Positions 12,309-24,143 of a DNA stretch of 64,000 nucleotides are shown here, in pieces. Source of the DNA: Glebionis coronaria (lineage: Eukaryota; Streptophyta; Magnoliopsida; Asterales; Asteraceae); NCBI GenBank assembly GCA_025667525.1, contig CM046876.1, positions 26,065,224 through 26,129,223 of the forward strand, written 5' to 3'. The notes under the pieces were generated by a model. It searched no databases, had not been told where the DNA came from, and was given only the letters and a program-made list of their open reading frames with translations. The position numbers and the translations under genes were made by a program. The first letter of the stretch is position 1. Every line of letters starts with the position of its first letter.

Positions 12309-12728
12309 CTTAAGATCACGGACCTTATACTAAAATAAAATTATGTGCACAACTGGATCATTTGCACATTAAGTTTTATTGGCGACATACTAAGTAAACA
12401 TATGTGCTCAACTATCCCACAATATGTCTCAAAACTTAGTTCAACTATGTGTCTTAAAATATATTGATTTGCCTCAATCAAGAAATTACATGAAATAAAA
12501 GGAAAAAAAACACATATTGACATAGCTTAATTAAGAGATTATATGACATACCTAAGTCAACCTCCATTTCTCCCTCACCATGTATGAGATACCCACATAT
12601 GTCACTCTCATTGATCAAAATATTATCATCTTGAATATATGTTATGAATACATAAGTTACTTATGTTGGATAAATTAAGAAAATGATTAAAGATTGATGC
12701 AACAAAAAATAAAGGTTAACTTCTTACA
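12309..12728. other. Spacer between truncated element A and element B
   Basis: AT-rich unique sequence without ORFs of interest. Its last five bases plus the adjoining T (AACCT, 12729-12733) form B's target duplication, so this stretch was contiguous with 24144 onward before B inserted. Confidence 0.6.
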
Positions 12729-12733
12729 AACCT

Positions 12734-15700
12734 TGTAAAACCCGCATGCTTTTACCATGAATAGTGCCCTTAAGATCGTACGTCCTAGATTAAAACTTAC
12801 CTCATTTAGTATTGATCACATTCATGTGCTAATAATCAAGCAAGTGCATACGTGTATGACATGACAAGTATCGATTACGTACGAACTCATGATAAACAGT
12901 TAATAATATATCACGTGAACATAATTAATTCATGATCACCATTTAAAATACTAACTAGAATAATTACGTAAATACTTATAATATTATTACGAGCGTTAAG
13001 TTACGAAAAACGACACGATAGAATAAACAGAAACACTTTAAACACGAGCATGTTTAACCACGAACGAACACGAAACATCGGGACACGAGAAAGGTACGGG
13101 TACCCCATGTGGGGCCCCCATACCCACGGCACACATACAAGAAATGGGCCTAGCCCATGGACTTTACAAGTAAAGGGGGGTAAAGAGTTAAACATGTTTT
13201 CATTTTTCACTTTCAAGTAATAAACACAAAAACCCTAAAAGAGTTTTTCTCCTCTCCTTTTTCTCCTTTTGTGCCGCCACCTAAACACCACCATTGGAGG
13301 GTGTTTGTTTGATTTTGATCTTAAAAACAAGTGTTAGAAACCGTGTTTGTTCATCCTTTTTCCAAGATATATAGTGGTATACCTTTCTAACCCTTCTTTT
13401 TAATTCTTTTTAATTCTTTTAATCTTTGATTATTTTCATGAACATGTTATTATTTTCTTATTTAAACAAGGTAATTAATCATTGATCTAACATGTTTTGG
13501 TATTAAATAAAATCAAAGAATGATTTAAAAGGGATGTTTGTTTTGGCCGCCTAGCAAACAAACCCGAGGGGGGTTTGGTTTGCTATTGCCGCCACCACCA
13601 AGACCATTTTTGGTCTTGGTTGGCTCATGTGGGACCCACGGCAGCAAGGAGACACGTGTGCCCCGGGTTTGGCTCGGGGTACGGTGTCGAATTCATGCCC
13701 GATTCATGGTTCGTTGGTTAAAATCATGATCTATGTTACATGTTAATTTTATGAATTATGAACTTAGGATATAATTAATTAATAACATGAAATATTAATT
13801 AAATCATGACTTAGGTTATTTTAATTATTAGTTTAACATGACATTAATTTAACCTAAGTATTTTATGTTATAAGTTATAATTAATTAATTATTAAAACAT
13901 GCCTATAATTAATTAATTTAGACATGACTTAGGTTATATTATTATTAATAATAATACACATTTTAACCTAAGTATTTTCATTTCATTTTAATTAAAACAT
14001 GTTATACTTTAATTAAAATGCTTAACCTATAGTTTAATTAAAATACATGAAATAATAATTAAACTATACACTATATCATATGACTTAAGAAATAAGCTTA
14101 TAACACTTAGACCTATATGTTAGCTTATGTAACCAGCTTAATTCTAAATATGGAAACTTCTATTTATAGAAACTTAATTAAATAAGGCAACTAATCTATT
14201 AATGGAAACCTTCTATATATGGAAATCTATCTATTTCAGGCAGCTAATCTAATCATGGAAACCTTCTATATATGGAAACTTATTTAATTAAGGCAGCTGA
14301 TCTATTTTTGGAAACTTTCTATTTTTAGAAACTAATCTATTTTAAGCAGTAAATTCTATTTTAGGAAACTTTTTATTTTTGGAAACTTTCTATTTTTGGA
14401 AACTTTCTATTTTTGGAAACTTTCTATTTTTGGAAACTTTCTATTTTTGGTAACTTTCTATTTTTGGAAACTTTCTATTTTTGGAAACTTTCTATTTTTG
14501 GAAACTTTCTATTTTTGGAAACCTGCTATTTTTGGAAAGTTACTTATTATTATACAGTAAGTATATTAATACATGAAACACCAGTAATACTTAATCAGAT
14601 TAATCAGAATACTAGATAAACACAGTTTAAGGCTTTAAACAGTGAACCAGGACCTAAAACATACCAAATCAGCTAATATGAGACACAAAACCCAGTACGT
14701 AATCAGTAAATCGATACTTATACACGTGTGTATTCATGTAGCGTTAGTGATCCAGAAGTAGGAGTCTTTCTTCCGTTCATTCACTGGACTTGAGGTACGG
14801 ATTCCCGTCCTTTCAGTATGGACATTCTTTCCTTATTAGGATTTCCCCGTATGCAGCCAACTGTTTTCCCCAGCATTTGTTTTATTGTTTTGAACTGCTT
14901 ATGTTAATTTAGCATAATCTATAGCCATATACAAGCATGACCAGTTTCACCTAGTTATGGAGGTACCATAACCATAGCATTGGAGGCACCGATGTTATGA
15001 CTTCCCCACGGCGGAGTGATTGCTCGTGGCGTCCCTTTCAGTTTTGGCCATATTATTATATCAGGTGGGGCGTATGGGTGCATCCTAGTTACATGTTTTA
15101 TTCAGTTTATCATGGTGAATGTGGTGTGTGCCTTGCACCCTTCACAAGGAGCTGATCCCTCCTACCCAAACCAGTATATTGATTAGAGGCATCCCCTCTA
15201 ATCAGCATGATGAGGTCACCCCTCCAAGTATTCATGCACGTGACCTTTTCATGACCTATATGGGCTATGGTATATATATGTTAAAACAGTTTTCACAAGA
15301 TAAACATAAGGCTTTTCAAACTATAAAACCAGTTTTCTTGTTACTTAACCAGTTTACTCAGTACTTAGTCTTCCGCTGTTATATGTTACATGCTTATCCT
15401 ATTTCATGCTTTATTGTACATCCGTGCACTGAGCGTCTTGCTCAGCCGTTTTCCTTTTCATGTTACCAAAACGGCAGGTACTCAGGGACGCTCGTAGATC
15501 TCAAACGTAGGTGCATATGGACTGGAAGCTTTACTGTCTTTCTTTACTTTATGCATTTCCTTTACTTTGATACAGTTGCTATGGACATTGTTTCGTCCTT
15601 TCCTTTTACAGTATTTATGTTTGTGTGTGATGAGCTTTACTTTGGGGTACCGATGTTTGATACCGGTATTTCCCTTTTATGGTTGAATAATGCTTAGACA

Positions 15701-15771
15701 TTTATCCTTGTATGCTTTGATGACACGCCATGATTATGCGTAATATTCCATTTCCAAAATGGGGTGTTACA
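12734..15771 (+). repeat. Element B 5' LTR
   Basis: A 3038-bp direct repeat of 21101-24138. It starts TGTAAAACCC, ends GGGTGTTACA and contains a 17-bp minisatellite near its middle. The promoter and polyadenylation signals must lie here, but I cannot assign a single TATA box because AT-rich words are frequent. A 192-codon open frame (15119-15697) is present but is broken in element A's LTR, so I do not call it a gene. Confidence 0.95.
14343..14538 (+). repeat. 17-bp minisatellite in element B 5' LTR
   Basis: About eleven tandem copies of CTATTTTTGGAAACTTT with single-base variants. Looser TATATATGGAAAC copies sit upstream (14150-14340). Element A's LTR carries only about four copies at the matching place (about 5760-5825), so the array has expanded in the B lineage. 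An ORF across it encodes a repetitive peptide that only reflects the 17-bp period. Confidence 0.9.
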
Positions 15772-15775
15772 ATTA

Positions 15776-15788
15776 TGGTATCAGAGCC
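15776..15788 (+). promoter_or_regulatory. Element B primer-binding site (initiator tRNA-Met)
   Basis: TGGTATCAGAGCC lies four bases after the 5' LTR and is complementary to the 3' end of initiator tRNA-Met, the usual primer for this clade. Confidence 0.93.
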
Positions 15789-15996
15789 AAGGCTTCGACC
15801 TGTAGGCTCTCAAATATGACCTGTGATTAGTGGGTAGTCACTACGGTCTTCCTAGAACTGACAGTTGTTTTCATGCATTCATCATTTTTAAGCATACATA
15901 TACATGTCATTGTTACAGGGTTTTGACTAAGTAATGGTTGGTACAGGACTGGCCCTATTTAGTCGCATGTGTTTTATCGAAACTTTTAGATTTGGG

Positions 15997-16060
15997 ACCG
16001 ACCCATAGGCGTCCCCTCGATATGTCTTTTATTTTGAGTGAACTGACCGTAGGCGTTCAC
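15997..16060 (+). repeat. Paired ACCGACCCATAGGCGTC-type repeats in element B leader
   Basis: Two related copies (15997-16013 and 16044-16060) about 47 bases apart lie in the untranslated leader between primer site and Gag. The same pair is present in element A (7324-7340 and 7365-7384), more perfectly. Retention in both, in a non-coding leader, suggests an RNA-level role such as packaging or dimerisation. That role is inference. Confidence 0.6.
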
Positions 16061-16213
16061 TCTCGAGCATCAAAAGTTTTCATAAAACTGCATCATGCAT
16101 TCATACAAAGATTTTCTTGCATAAAATTTTTCTCGTGAAATTTTTTTTGGCATAAATTTTTTTTTATATTTATGTTTGAACTGTTAATCATATGTTTTAT
16201 GTTATACTGTCAG

Positions 16214-19200
16214 ATGGTTCTCACACGCGAGCAAGAGCAGCTCAATGCTGCAATTCAGGCTGCCATGCAAGCCTTACTTCCTCAACTGAGGAATGACATT
16301 CGTGCTGAAGTCCAAGCTGCCAATAATCAGCAGCCGCAGAATCAGGCACCTCCTCCTCCTCCTCCCCCAGTGACTCTAGCGGTATGGTTGGAAAGATTTA
16401 ACAAGCTCCGTCCTAGAGCTTTTGAAAAGACTGATAGCCCCAGCGATGCTGAAAGCTGGCTGACTCACATTGAGAAAATCTTCAATGCTATGGGATGTGA
16501 CCCCGCCTTCAAGGCAAGATTGGCATGCTACAGGTTTGAAGGCGATGTACTCAACTGGTGGCTAGCTTTGACGCAGTCAGAAGGAGGTGATGAATGGGTC
16601 GCTGGTTTGACATGGGCCCAATTCAAGGAGAGAGTGATGGAACAGTTCTTTCCTAAGGCAGAGCAGGACAAACTCAAGCGTGAATACCACGGGATACGTC
16701 AGAGACAGGGCGAGAATAGCAACGAATTCATGCAGCGCTTTCTTCGCCTAGCTGGTTTTCTAGGAGCAGCGGCTGGTACTCCTGAGGAGCAGGCACACCA
16801 TTTTAGGTGGGCACTTCGCACCTCGGTCGCGAACAATCTGGTATGTGCTACGTTCAATACAGTAGCACAAGTGGCCGACGCAGCAAGAAAGCTTGAGATG
16901 TTGCAGGAACGCGATGAGTTCGGGGAAGCTGAAAGACCCGACAAGAGGTAAAACATTTCATGTTCTAGCGTTAACCAGACCGCATCCTATCGTTATATGT
17001 TCTATAATCATCTCTTAAACTGTATCTTCCAGGCAGAAAACTGGGGACCGGTCTCAGCCGGCTACTCAGCAGCAGCCCAATCAGCCCAAAGGAAACGGTC
17101 ACTCTAACGACCGTTCTGTTGTGGAAAGGCGCAACGGTAATGATAATTACCGTAACAATGCGGGACACTCCAACAACAGCAGGTCCTACTATTTATGCAT
17201 CTTCTTATGATTTCATGTTATGTCTCTCATGCTGACACTATATTAATCTCTACCAGGAACCACGGTAACGGAAGGGACCAGAACCACAGGGGTTCTCAGC
17301 CTAACCGTTCAGCTAACACTGGTAAACATCTTATGACGCTTACGTCCTATACTCGTGCATATACCTTATTCTTAAAATGTTTTGTCATCAGCAGGCCCTC
17401 AGCAAGCAAGGACTCCTGCTGGAGGATTCACTCATCCTCTTTGCAGCACTTGCCATCGCAGACACCCTGGCCCATGTCGTCGTGACTCCGACGCGTGCTA
17501 CAAGTGCGGCCTCCCTGGCCATCGTATGAGAGATTGCCGTAAGGGTGAAATGGAGGGTACTTCGGGTCATGCTGATACTAAACCGCCTCCTACCACTGGG
17601 CGTGTCTACACGACATCGCGGGACCAGGCAAACAAATCTACAGGTACCATTACTGGAATTTTGTATATGTACGGCCAGACTGCATGTGTTCTTTTCGACA
17701 CGGGTGCCACTCATTCAGTTGTTTCCACTACTTATGCTAAGAACATCAGGACACTTCCCTTGCCATTAGAAAATAAGCTTACCATTTCCACGCCTCTGAG
17801 GGACTTTGTATTAATAACTCATGTATACAAGAGTCTTCCTCTAGAGTTTGACGATAAAGTTCGTGCAGTAGATGCACTTCCTCTAGACATGATTGAGTTC
17901 GATATGATTCTCGGCATGGATTGGCTATCCAAGCACCATGCTACCATAGACTACCACTCATATCGAGTGATCTTCGGCGACATTAATGCACCAGAGTACA
18001 TCCATAACGGGTTCATACCCGGACGGTCTGTACAAGTCATATCTACCTTGCAAGCACGTGCGTTACTGTCACATGGCTGCGAAGGTTATCTAGCTACGGT
18101 TCATGACATGGATGCTGAATCCCCATCGATTCAGGATCAACCAGTAGTTTCGGAATTTCAAGACGTCTTCCCAGATGAACTTCCAGGCATACCACCTGCA
18201 AGAGAAGTGGAGTTCAACATCGACCTTGTTCCAGGAGCTGAGCCGATCTCTAAGGCTCCGTATCGTATGGCTCCCATAGAGCTAAAAGAACTGAAGGACC
18301 AACTGCAGGAACTTCTTGAACGAGGGTTCATTAGACCAAGCGCATCTCCATGGGGCGCACCGGTATTGTTCGTTAAGAAGAAGGACGGCAGCATGCGACT
18401 TTGCATTGACTACCGTGAACTTAATAAGATTACCATCCGCAATAGATATCCACTGCCACGTATAGACGATCTGTTTGACCAACTTCAAGGAGCCAAACAC
18501 TTCTCAAAGATCGATCTAAGGTCAGGCTACCATCAGCTAAGGGTTAAAGAGCAGGATATTGCCAAGACTGCTTTTCGTACCCGCTATGGCCATTATGAGT
18601 TCGTGGTCATGCCATTCGGCCTGACTAACGCTCCAGCAGTATTCATGGATCTGATGAACAGAATCTTCCATGAATTCCTTGATAAATTTGTCATTGTATT
18701 CATCGATGACATCTTGATATTCTCAAAGTCCACGGAGGAACACGAAGATCATCTCCGTACTGTACTACAGATTCTTCGTCAGAAGCAGCTGTATGCGAAA
18801 TTCTCCAAGTGTGAGTTCTGGTTAAACAAGGTGGCATTCTTAGGTCACATTGTATCAGCAGAAGGGATCACTATGGACCCAGCGAAGGTTGAGGCTATCA
18901 CTAAATGGCCAAGACCAACATCAGCGACAGAAGTCCGCAGCTTCTTAGGCTTAGCTGGATATTATCGAAGATTCGTGGAGAACTTTTCCCGCCTGGCATT
19001 GCCTCTCACCAAACTGATGCGAAAAGGAGAGAAATTCGTCTGGACGGAAGAACGAGAGAAGAGCTTCGAAGACCTAAAGCAGAAGTTAGTATCTGCACCT
19101 ATTCTTACTCTCCCATCTGGTACAGGTGGATTTCAGATCTATAGCGATGCATCGGGGAAGGGACTGGGCTGTGTTCTCATGCAACATGGGAAAGTGATCG

Positions 19201-21023
19201 CGTATGCTTCACGGCAGCTTAAGCCCTATGAAGAAAACTACCCTACGCATGACCTGGAACTTGCTGCAGTGGTGTTCGCATTGAAGATATGGAGGCATTA
19301 CTTATACGGAGAATCATGCGACATTTTCACGGATCACAAGAGCTTGAAGTATATCTTCACACAGCGAGAATTGAACATGAGACAAAGGAGATGGTTGGAA
19401 CTGTTGAAGGATTATGATATTAACCTACAGTATCATCCCGGGAAAGCTAATGTAGTAGCAGATGCACTTAGCAGGAAGTCTGGAATGATAAACGGCATTG
19501 AGATCAAGGAACAAAACATAAGAGACTTAGAGCGGCTAGACATCGAAATCATGGTATGTGGGCAGCACGGATACTGGGCGAATCTTAGAGTAGAACCTGA
19601 GTTACTGACTAGGATTAAGGAAGCGCAGAAGGATGATGGAGAGATTTGGGCGATAATTCAGAATTTGGAGAAGCAGACAGAATTCAGAATGGACGCAGAC
19701 GGTATCGTTTGGCAGGGCACGAGACTTTGTGTTCCTGACAATCAAGAACTCCGGGAAGCATTGTTAGCTGAAGCTCACAACTCCCCATTTTCTATACATC
19801 ATGGGTCGACAAAAATGTACCATGACATCAGACAGCACTTTTGGTGGAGTGGTATGAAACAGGATGTAGCCACGTATGTCTCCAAATGTCTTACATGTCA
19901 GCAGGTTAAGATTGAACATCAGCGATCTGGCGGTCTCCTTCAACCGTTGGATATTCCAGAGTGGAAGTGGGACAATATCACCATGGATTTTGTTACCGGT
20001 CTTCCGCCTACCAAGAAGAAGCACGATGCTATTTGGGTCATCGTTGATCGACTCACCAAATCAGCTCATTTCTTACCGATACGCAAGGAAGATCCGGTAA
20101 GTAAACTCGCAGATACGTACAGAAGGGAGATCATGAGACTCCACGGCACTCCCTCCAGCATCGTCTCAGACAGAGATCCTCGTTTCACGTCGCGATTCTG
20201 GAAAGGTCTGCAAAAAGCTTGGGGTACACAACTTAAGCTGAGCACAGCCTTTCATCCTCAAACGGACGGACAATCGGAGCGAACAATTCAGACATTGGAA
20301 GATATGTTAAGGTCGTGTGCGTTGGAATGGACAGGTGATTGGGACGATTACATCTGTTTAGTCGAGTTTGCATACAACAACAGCTGGCACGCAAGTATCA
20401 AATGTGCTCCTTTTGAAATGTTGTATGGCAGAAAGTGTCGCGCTCCAACTTGCTGGGATCAAGTGGGAGAGCGAACACTCGAAGGACCAGAGATTATAGA
20501 AATGACCAATGAGAAGATTGAGGTAGCTAAACAGAAGTTGCAAGAAGCACGGTCACGTCAGAAGAGTTACGCCGATAAGCATCGTAGGGACATACATTTT
20601 AATGTGGGAGATCACGTCTTCCTCAAGGTTTCGCCGGCACGTGGTGTTAAACGCTTCGGGATCAAAGGAAAACTCAGTCCCCGGTTCATCGGACCATTTG
20701 ATATCGTTGAACGAATCGGCGAAGTATCTTACCGATTGGCGTTACCTCCTCAGCTTTCGCACGTGCATAACGTGTTCCATGTGTCCTTACTCAGAGGGTA
20801 CAATTATCATCCCCTTCACATGGTTCAGTATCCACTGGAACAGATACGTGAAGATCTAACTTTTATAGAAGAACCCGAACGAGTACTCGACAGGCAAGAA
20901 CGAGTCATGAGAAGGAAGACGATTCCATTCGTCAAAATTATTTGGAGGGACCATACCGAGCGGGAAGCCACTTGGGAAACAGAGGAGTCTATCCGGGCTT
21001 CTTACCCTCACTTCATATTTTGA
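16214..21023 (+). CDS. Element B Gag-Pol polyprotein, spliced (4 exons)
   Basis: Exons 16214-16947, 17033-17182, 17257-17321 and 17395-21023 give 4578 nt, a 1525-residue frame without stops. The ATG at 16214 (MVLTREQEQ) is chosen because element A's Gag starts at the same place. Residues about 1-245 are the capsid-like Gag, with a polyproline linker near 45. A zinc knuckle, [14 protein letters not shown], lies at about 351-364. The protease DTGATHS is at about 418-424. The RT has FIDDILIF near 752. RNase H follows with [10 protein letters not shown]. The integrase has an HHCC finger ending CLTCQQ and a D, D-x35-E triad (MDFVTG, SDRDPRF, DGQSE). A GPF motif and a chromodomain-like tail close it. 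The product copies the element's RNA and integrates the DNA. Without splicing, translation stops at 16951 after 245 residues. Confidence 0.85.
16948..17032 (+). other. Intron 1 of element B gag-pol (85 bp, GT-AG)
   Basis: Donor AG|GTAAAA, acceptor TTCCAG|GC. Removing it joins codon AG|G (phase 2) and keeps the frame open. The donor's own GTAA completes the in-frame stop TAA (16949-16951) that ends the unspliced Gag. Element A keeps the matching acceptor at 8351-8352 but its donor is lost. Confidence 0.72.
17183..17256 (+). other. Intron 2 of element B gag-pol (74 bp, GT-AG)
   Basis: Donor CAG|GTCCTA (weak beyond GT), acceptor CTACCAG|G, phase 2. Element A has a 76-bp counterpart at 8497-8572 with the same phase and AG|GT...AG borders, while the interior sequence differs. 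That is what a true intron should look like. Confidence 0.75.
17322..17394 (+). other. Intron 3 of element B gag-pol (73 bp, GT-AG)
   Basis: Donor G|GTAAAC, acceptor CATCAGCAG|GC, phase 1. It joins directly to the segment before the zinc knuckle. Element A has a 74-bp counterpart at 8638-8711 with donor G|GTAACT and acceptor AACAG|GT in the same phase. Confidence 0.75.
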
Positions 21024-21086
21024 GTTCGGGTATGTCACTTCTTTTCAGCTTACTTTATCTATAATTCGGGGACGAATTATTCTTTT

Positions 21087-21100
21087 TAGGGGGGAAGAAT
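21087..21100 (+). promoter_or_regulatory. Element B polypurine tract
   Basis: TAGGGGGGAAGAAT immediately precedes the 3' LTR at 21101. This is the RNase H-resistant primer for plus-strand DNA synthesis. Confidence 0.88.
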
Positions 21101-24100
21101 TGTAAAACCCGCATGCTTTTACCATGAATAGTGCCCTTAAGATCGTACGTCCTAGATTAAAACTTACCTCATTTAGTATTGATCACATTCATGTGCTAAT
21201 AATCAAGCAAGTGCATACGTGTATGACATGACAAGTATCGATTACGTACGAACTCATGATAAACAGTTAATAATATATCACGTGAACATAATTAATTCAT
21301 GATCACCATTTAAAATACTAACTAGAATAATTACGTAAATACTTATAATATTATTACGAGCGTTAAGTTACGAAAAACGACACGATAGAATAAACAGAAA
21401 CACTTTAAACACGAGCATGTTTAACCACGAACGAACACGAAACATCGGGACACGAGAAAGGTACGGGTACCCCATGTGGGGCCCCCATACCCATGGCACA
21501 CATACAAGAAATGGGCCTAGCCCATGGACTTTACAAGTAAAGGGGGGTAAAGAGTTAAACATGTTTTCATTTTTCACTTTCAAGTAATAAACACAAAAAC
21601 CCTAAAAGAGTTTTTCTCCTCTCCTTTTTCTCCTTTTGTGCCGCCACCTAAACACCACCATTGGAGGGTGTTTGTTTGATTTTGATCTTAAAAACAAGTG
21701 TTAGAAACCGTGTTTGTTCATCCTTTTTCCAAGATATATAGTGGTATACCTTTCTAACCCTTCTTTTTAATTCTTTTTAATTCTTTTAATCTTTGATTAT
21801 TTTCATGAACATGTTATTATTTTCTTATTTAAACAAGGTAATTAATCATTGATCTAACATGTTTTGGTATTAAATAAAATCAAAGAATGATTTAAAAGGG
21901 ATGTTTGTTTTGGCCGCCTAGCAAACAAACCCGAGGGGGGTTTGGTTTGCTATTGCCGCCACCACCAAGACCATTTTTGGTCTTGGTTGGCTCATGTGGG
22001 ACCCACGGCAGCAAGGAGACACGTGTGCCCCGGGTTTGGCTCGGGGTACGGTGTCGAATTCATGCCCGATTCATGGTTCGTTGGTTAAAATCATGATCTA
22101 TGTTACATGTTAATTTTATGAATTATGAACTTAGGATATAATTAATTAATAACATGAAATATTAATTAAATCATGACTTAGGTTATTTTAATTATTAGTT
22201 TAACATGACATTAATTTAACCTAAGTATTTTATGTTATAAGTTATAATTAATTAATTATTAAAACATGCCTATAATTAATTAATTTAGACATGACTTAGG
22301 TTATATTATTATTAATAATAATACACATTTTAACCTAAGTATTTTCATTTCATTTTAATTAAAACATGTTATACTTTAATTAAAATGCTTAACCTATAGT
22401 TTAATTAAAATACATGAAATAATAATTAAACTATACACTATATCATATGACTTAAGAAATAAGCTTATAACACTTAGACCTATATGTTAGCTTATGTAAC
22501 CAGCTTAATTCTAAATATGGAAACTTCTATTTATAGAAACTTAATTAAATAAGGCAACTAATCTATTAATGGAAACCTTCTATATATGGAAATCTATCTA
22601 TTTCAGGCAGCTAATCTAATCATGGAAACCTTCTATATATGGAAACTTATTTAATTAAGGCAGCTGATCTATTTTTGGAAACTTTCTATTTTTAGAAACT
22701 AATCTATTTTAAGCAGTAAATTCTATTTTAGGAAACTTTTTATTTTTGGAAACTTTCTATTTTTGGAAACTTTCTATTTTTGGAAACTTTCTATTTTTGG
22801 AAACTTTCTATTTTTGGTAACTTTCTATTTTTGGAAACTTTCTATTTTTGGAAACTTTCTATTTTTGGAAACTTTCTATTTTTGGAAACCTGCTATTTTT
22901 GGAAAGTTACTTATTATTATACAGTAAGTATATTAATACATGAAACACCAGTAATACTTAATCAGATTAATCAGAATACTAGATAAACACAGTTTAAGGC
23001 TTTAAACAGTGAACCAGGACCTAAAACATACCAAATCAGCTAATATGAGACACAAAACCCAGTACGTAATCAGTAAATCGATACTTATACACGTGTGTAT
23101 TCATGTAGCGTTAGTGATCCAGAAGTAGGAGTCTTTCTTCCGTTCATTCACTGGACTTGAGGTACGGATTCCCGTCCTTTCAGTATGGACATTCTTTCCT
23201 TATTAGGATTTCCCCGTATGCAGCCAACTGTTTTCCCCAGCATTTGTTTTATTGTTTTGAACTGCTTATGTTAATTTAGCATAATCTATAGCCATATACA
23301 AGCATGACCAGTTTCACCTAGTTATGGAGGTACCATAACCATAGCATTGGAGGCACCGATGTTATGACTTCCCCACGGCGGAGTGATTGCTCGTGGCGTC
23401 CCTTTCAGTTTTGGCCATATTATTATATCAGGTGGGGCGTATGGGTGCATCCTAGTTACATGTTTTATTCAGTTTATCATGGTGAATGTGGTGTGTGCCT
23501 TGCACCCTTCACAAGGAGCTGATCCCTCCTACCCAAACCAGTATATTGATTAGAGGCATCCCCTCTAATCAGCATGATGAGGTCACCCCTCCAAGTATTC
23601 ATGCACGTGACCTTTTCATGACCTATATGGGCTATGGTATATATATGTTAAAACAGTTTTCACAAGATAAACATAAGGCTTTTCAAACTATAAAACCAGT
23701 TTTCTTGTTACTTAACCAGTTTACTCAGTACTTAGTCTTCCGCTGTTATATGTTACATGCTTATCCTATTTCATGCTTTATTGTACATCCGTGCACTGAG
23801 CGTCTTGCTCAACCGTTTTCCTTTTCATGTTCCCAAAACGGTAGGTACTTAGGGACGCTCGTAGATCTCAAACGTAGGTGCATATGGACTGGAAGCTTTA
23901 CTGTCTTTCTTTACTTTATGCATTTCCTTTACTTTGATACAGTTGCTATGGACATTGTTTCGTCCTTTCCTTTTACAGTATTTATGTTTGTGTGTGATGA
24001 GCTTTACTTTGGGGTACCGATGTTTGATACCGGTATTTCCCTTTTATGGTTGAATAATGCTTAGACATTTATCCTTGTATGCTTTGATGACACGCCATGA

Positions 24101-24138
24101 TTATGCGTAATATTCCATTTCCAAAATGGGGTGTTACA
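21101..24138 (+). repeat. Element B 3' LTR
   Basis: The second 3038-bp copy. Differences from the 5' copy that I found are at 21494 (C to T against 13127), 23812, 23832, 23842 and 23850 (against 15445, 15465, 15475 and 15483). The 17-bp minisatellite is carried along unchanged (about 22710-22905). Confidence 0.95.
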
Positions 24139-24143
24139 AACCT

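Larger units (their letters stand above)
12734..24138 (+). mobile_element. Element B: complete, young Ty3/gypsy chromovirus (Tekay/Del-like)
   Basis: An 11,405-bp element with identical-length 3038-bp LTRs (TGTAAAACCC...GTGTTACA), flanked by the 5-bp duplication AACCT (12729-12733 and 24139-24143). It has a tRNA-Met primer site, a polypurine tract and a Gag-Pol frame open throughout once three introns are removed. The C-terminus carries a chromodomain-like segment, the mark of chromoviruses. The long LTRs, Met primer and GPF motif fit the Tekay/Del clade. I found only five base differences between the two LTRs, so insertion was very recent. All parts needed for autonomy appear present. Whether it is transcribed cannot be told from sequence. 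Confidence 0.93.

Noticed and set aside
14413..14619. Repetitive 68-codon ORF rich in FYFWK
   Set aside because: It reflects the 17-bp minisatellite read in three frames, not a protein.
15119..15697. 192-codon ORF inside both LTRs of element B (also 23486-24064)
   Set aside because: The matching LTR region of element A is shifted and stopped, the changes do not preserve amino acids, and no known domain is visible. It is likely a chance frame.
15776..15788. TGGTATCAGAGCC as part of a tRNA gene
   Set aside because: It is only the primer-binding site next to an LTR. No cloverleaf surrounds it.
15830..16213. Possible intron in element B leader (AG just before the ATG; CAG at 15918)
   Set aside because: Acceptor-like words exist in both A and B but I could not identify a matching conserved donor.
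12734..24138. Idea that element B inserted into element A
   Set aside because: A's similarity ends at about 12308, about 420 bp before B's target duplication, and does not resume after 24143.
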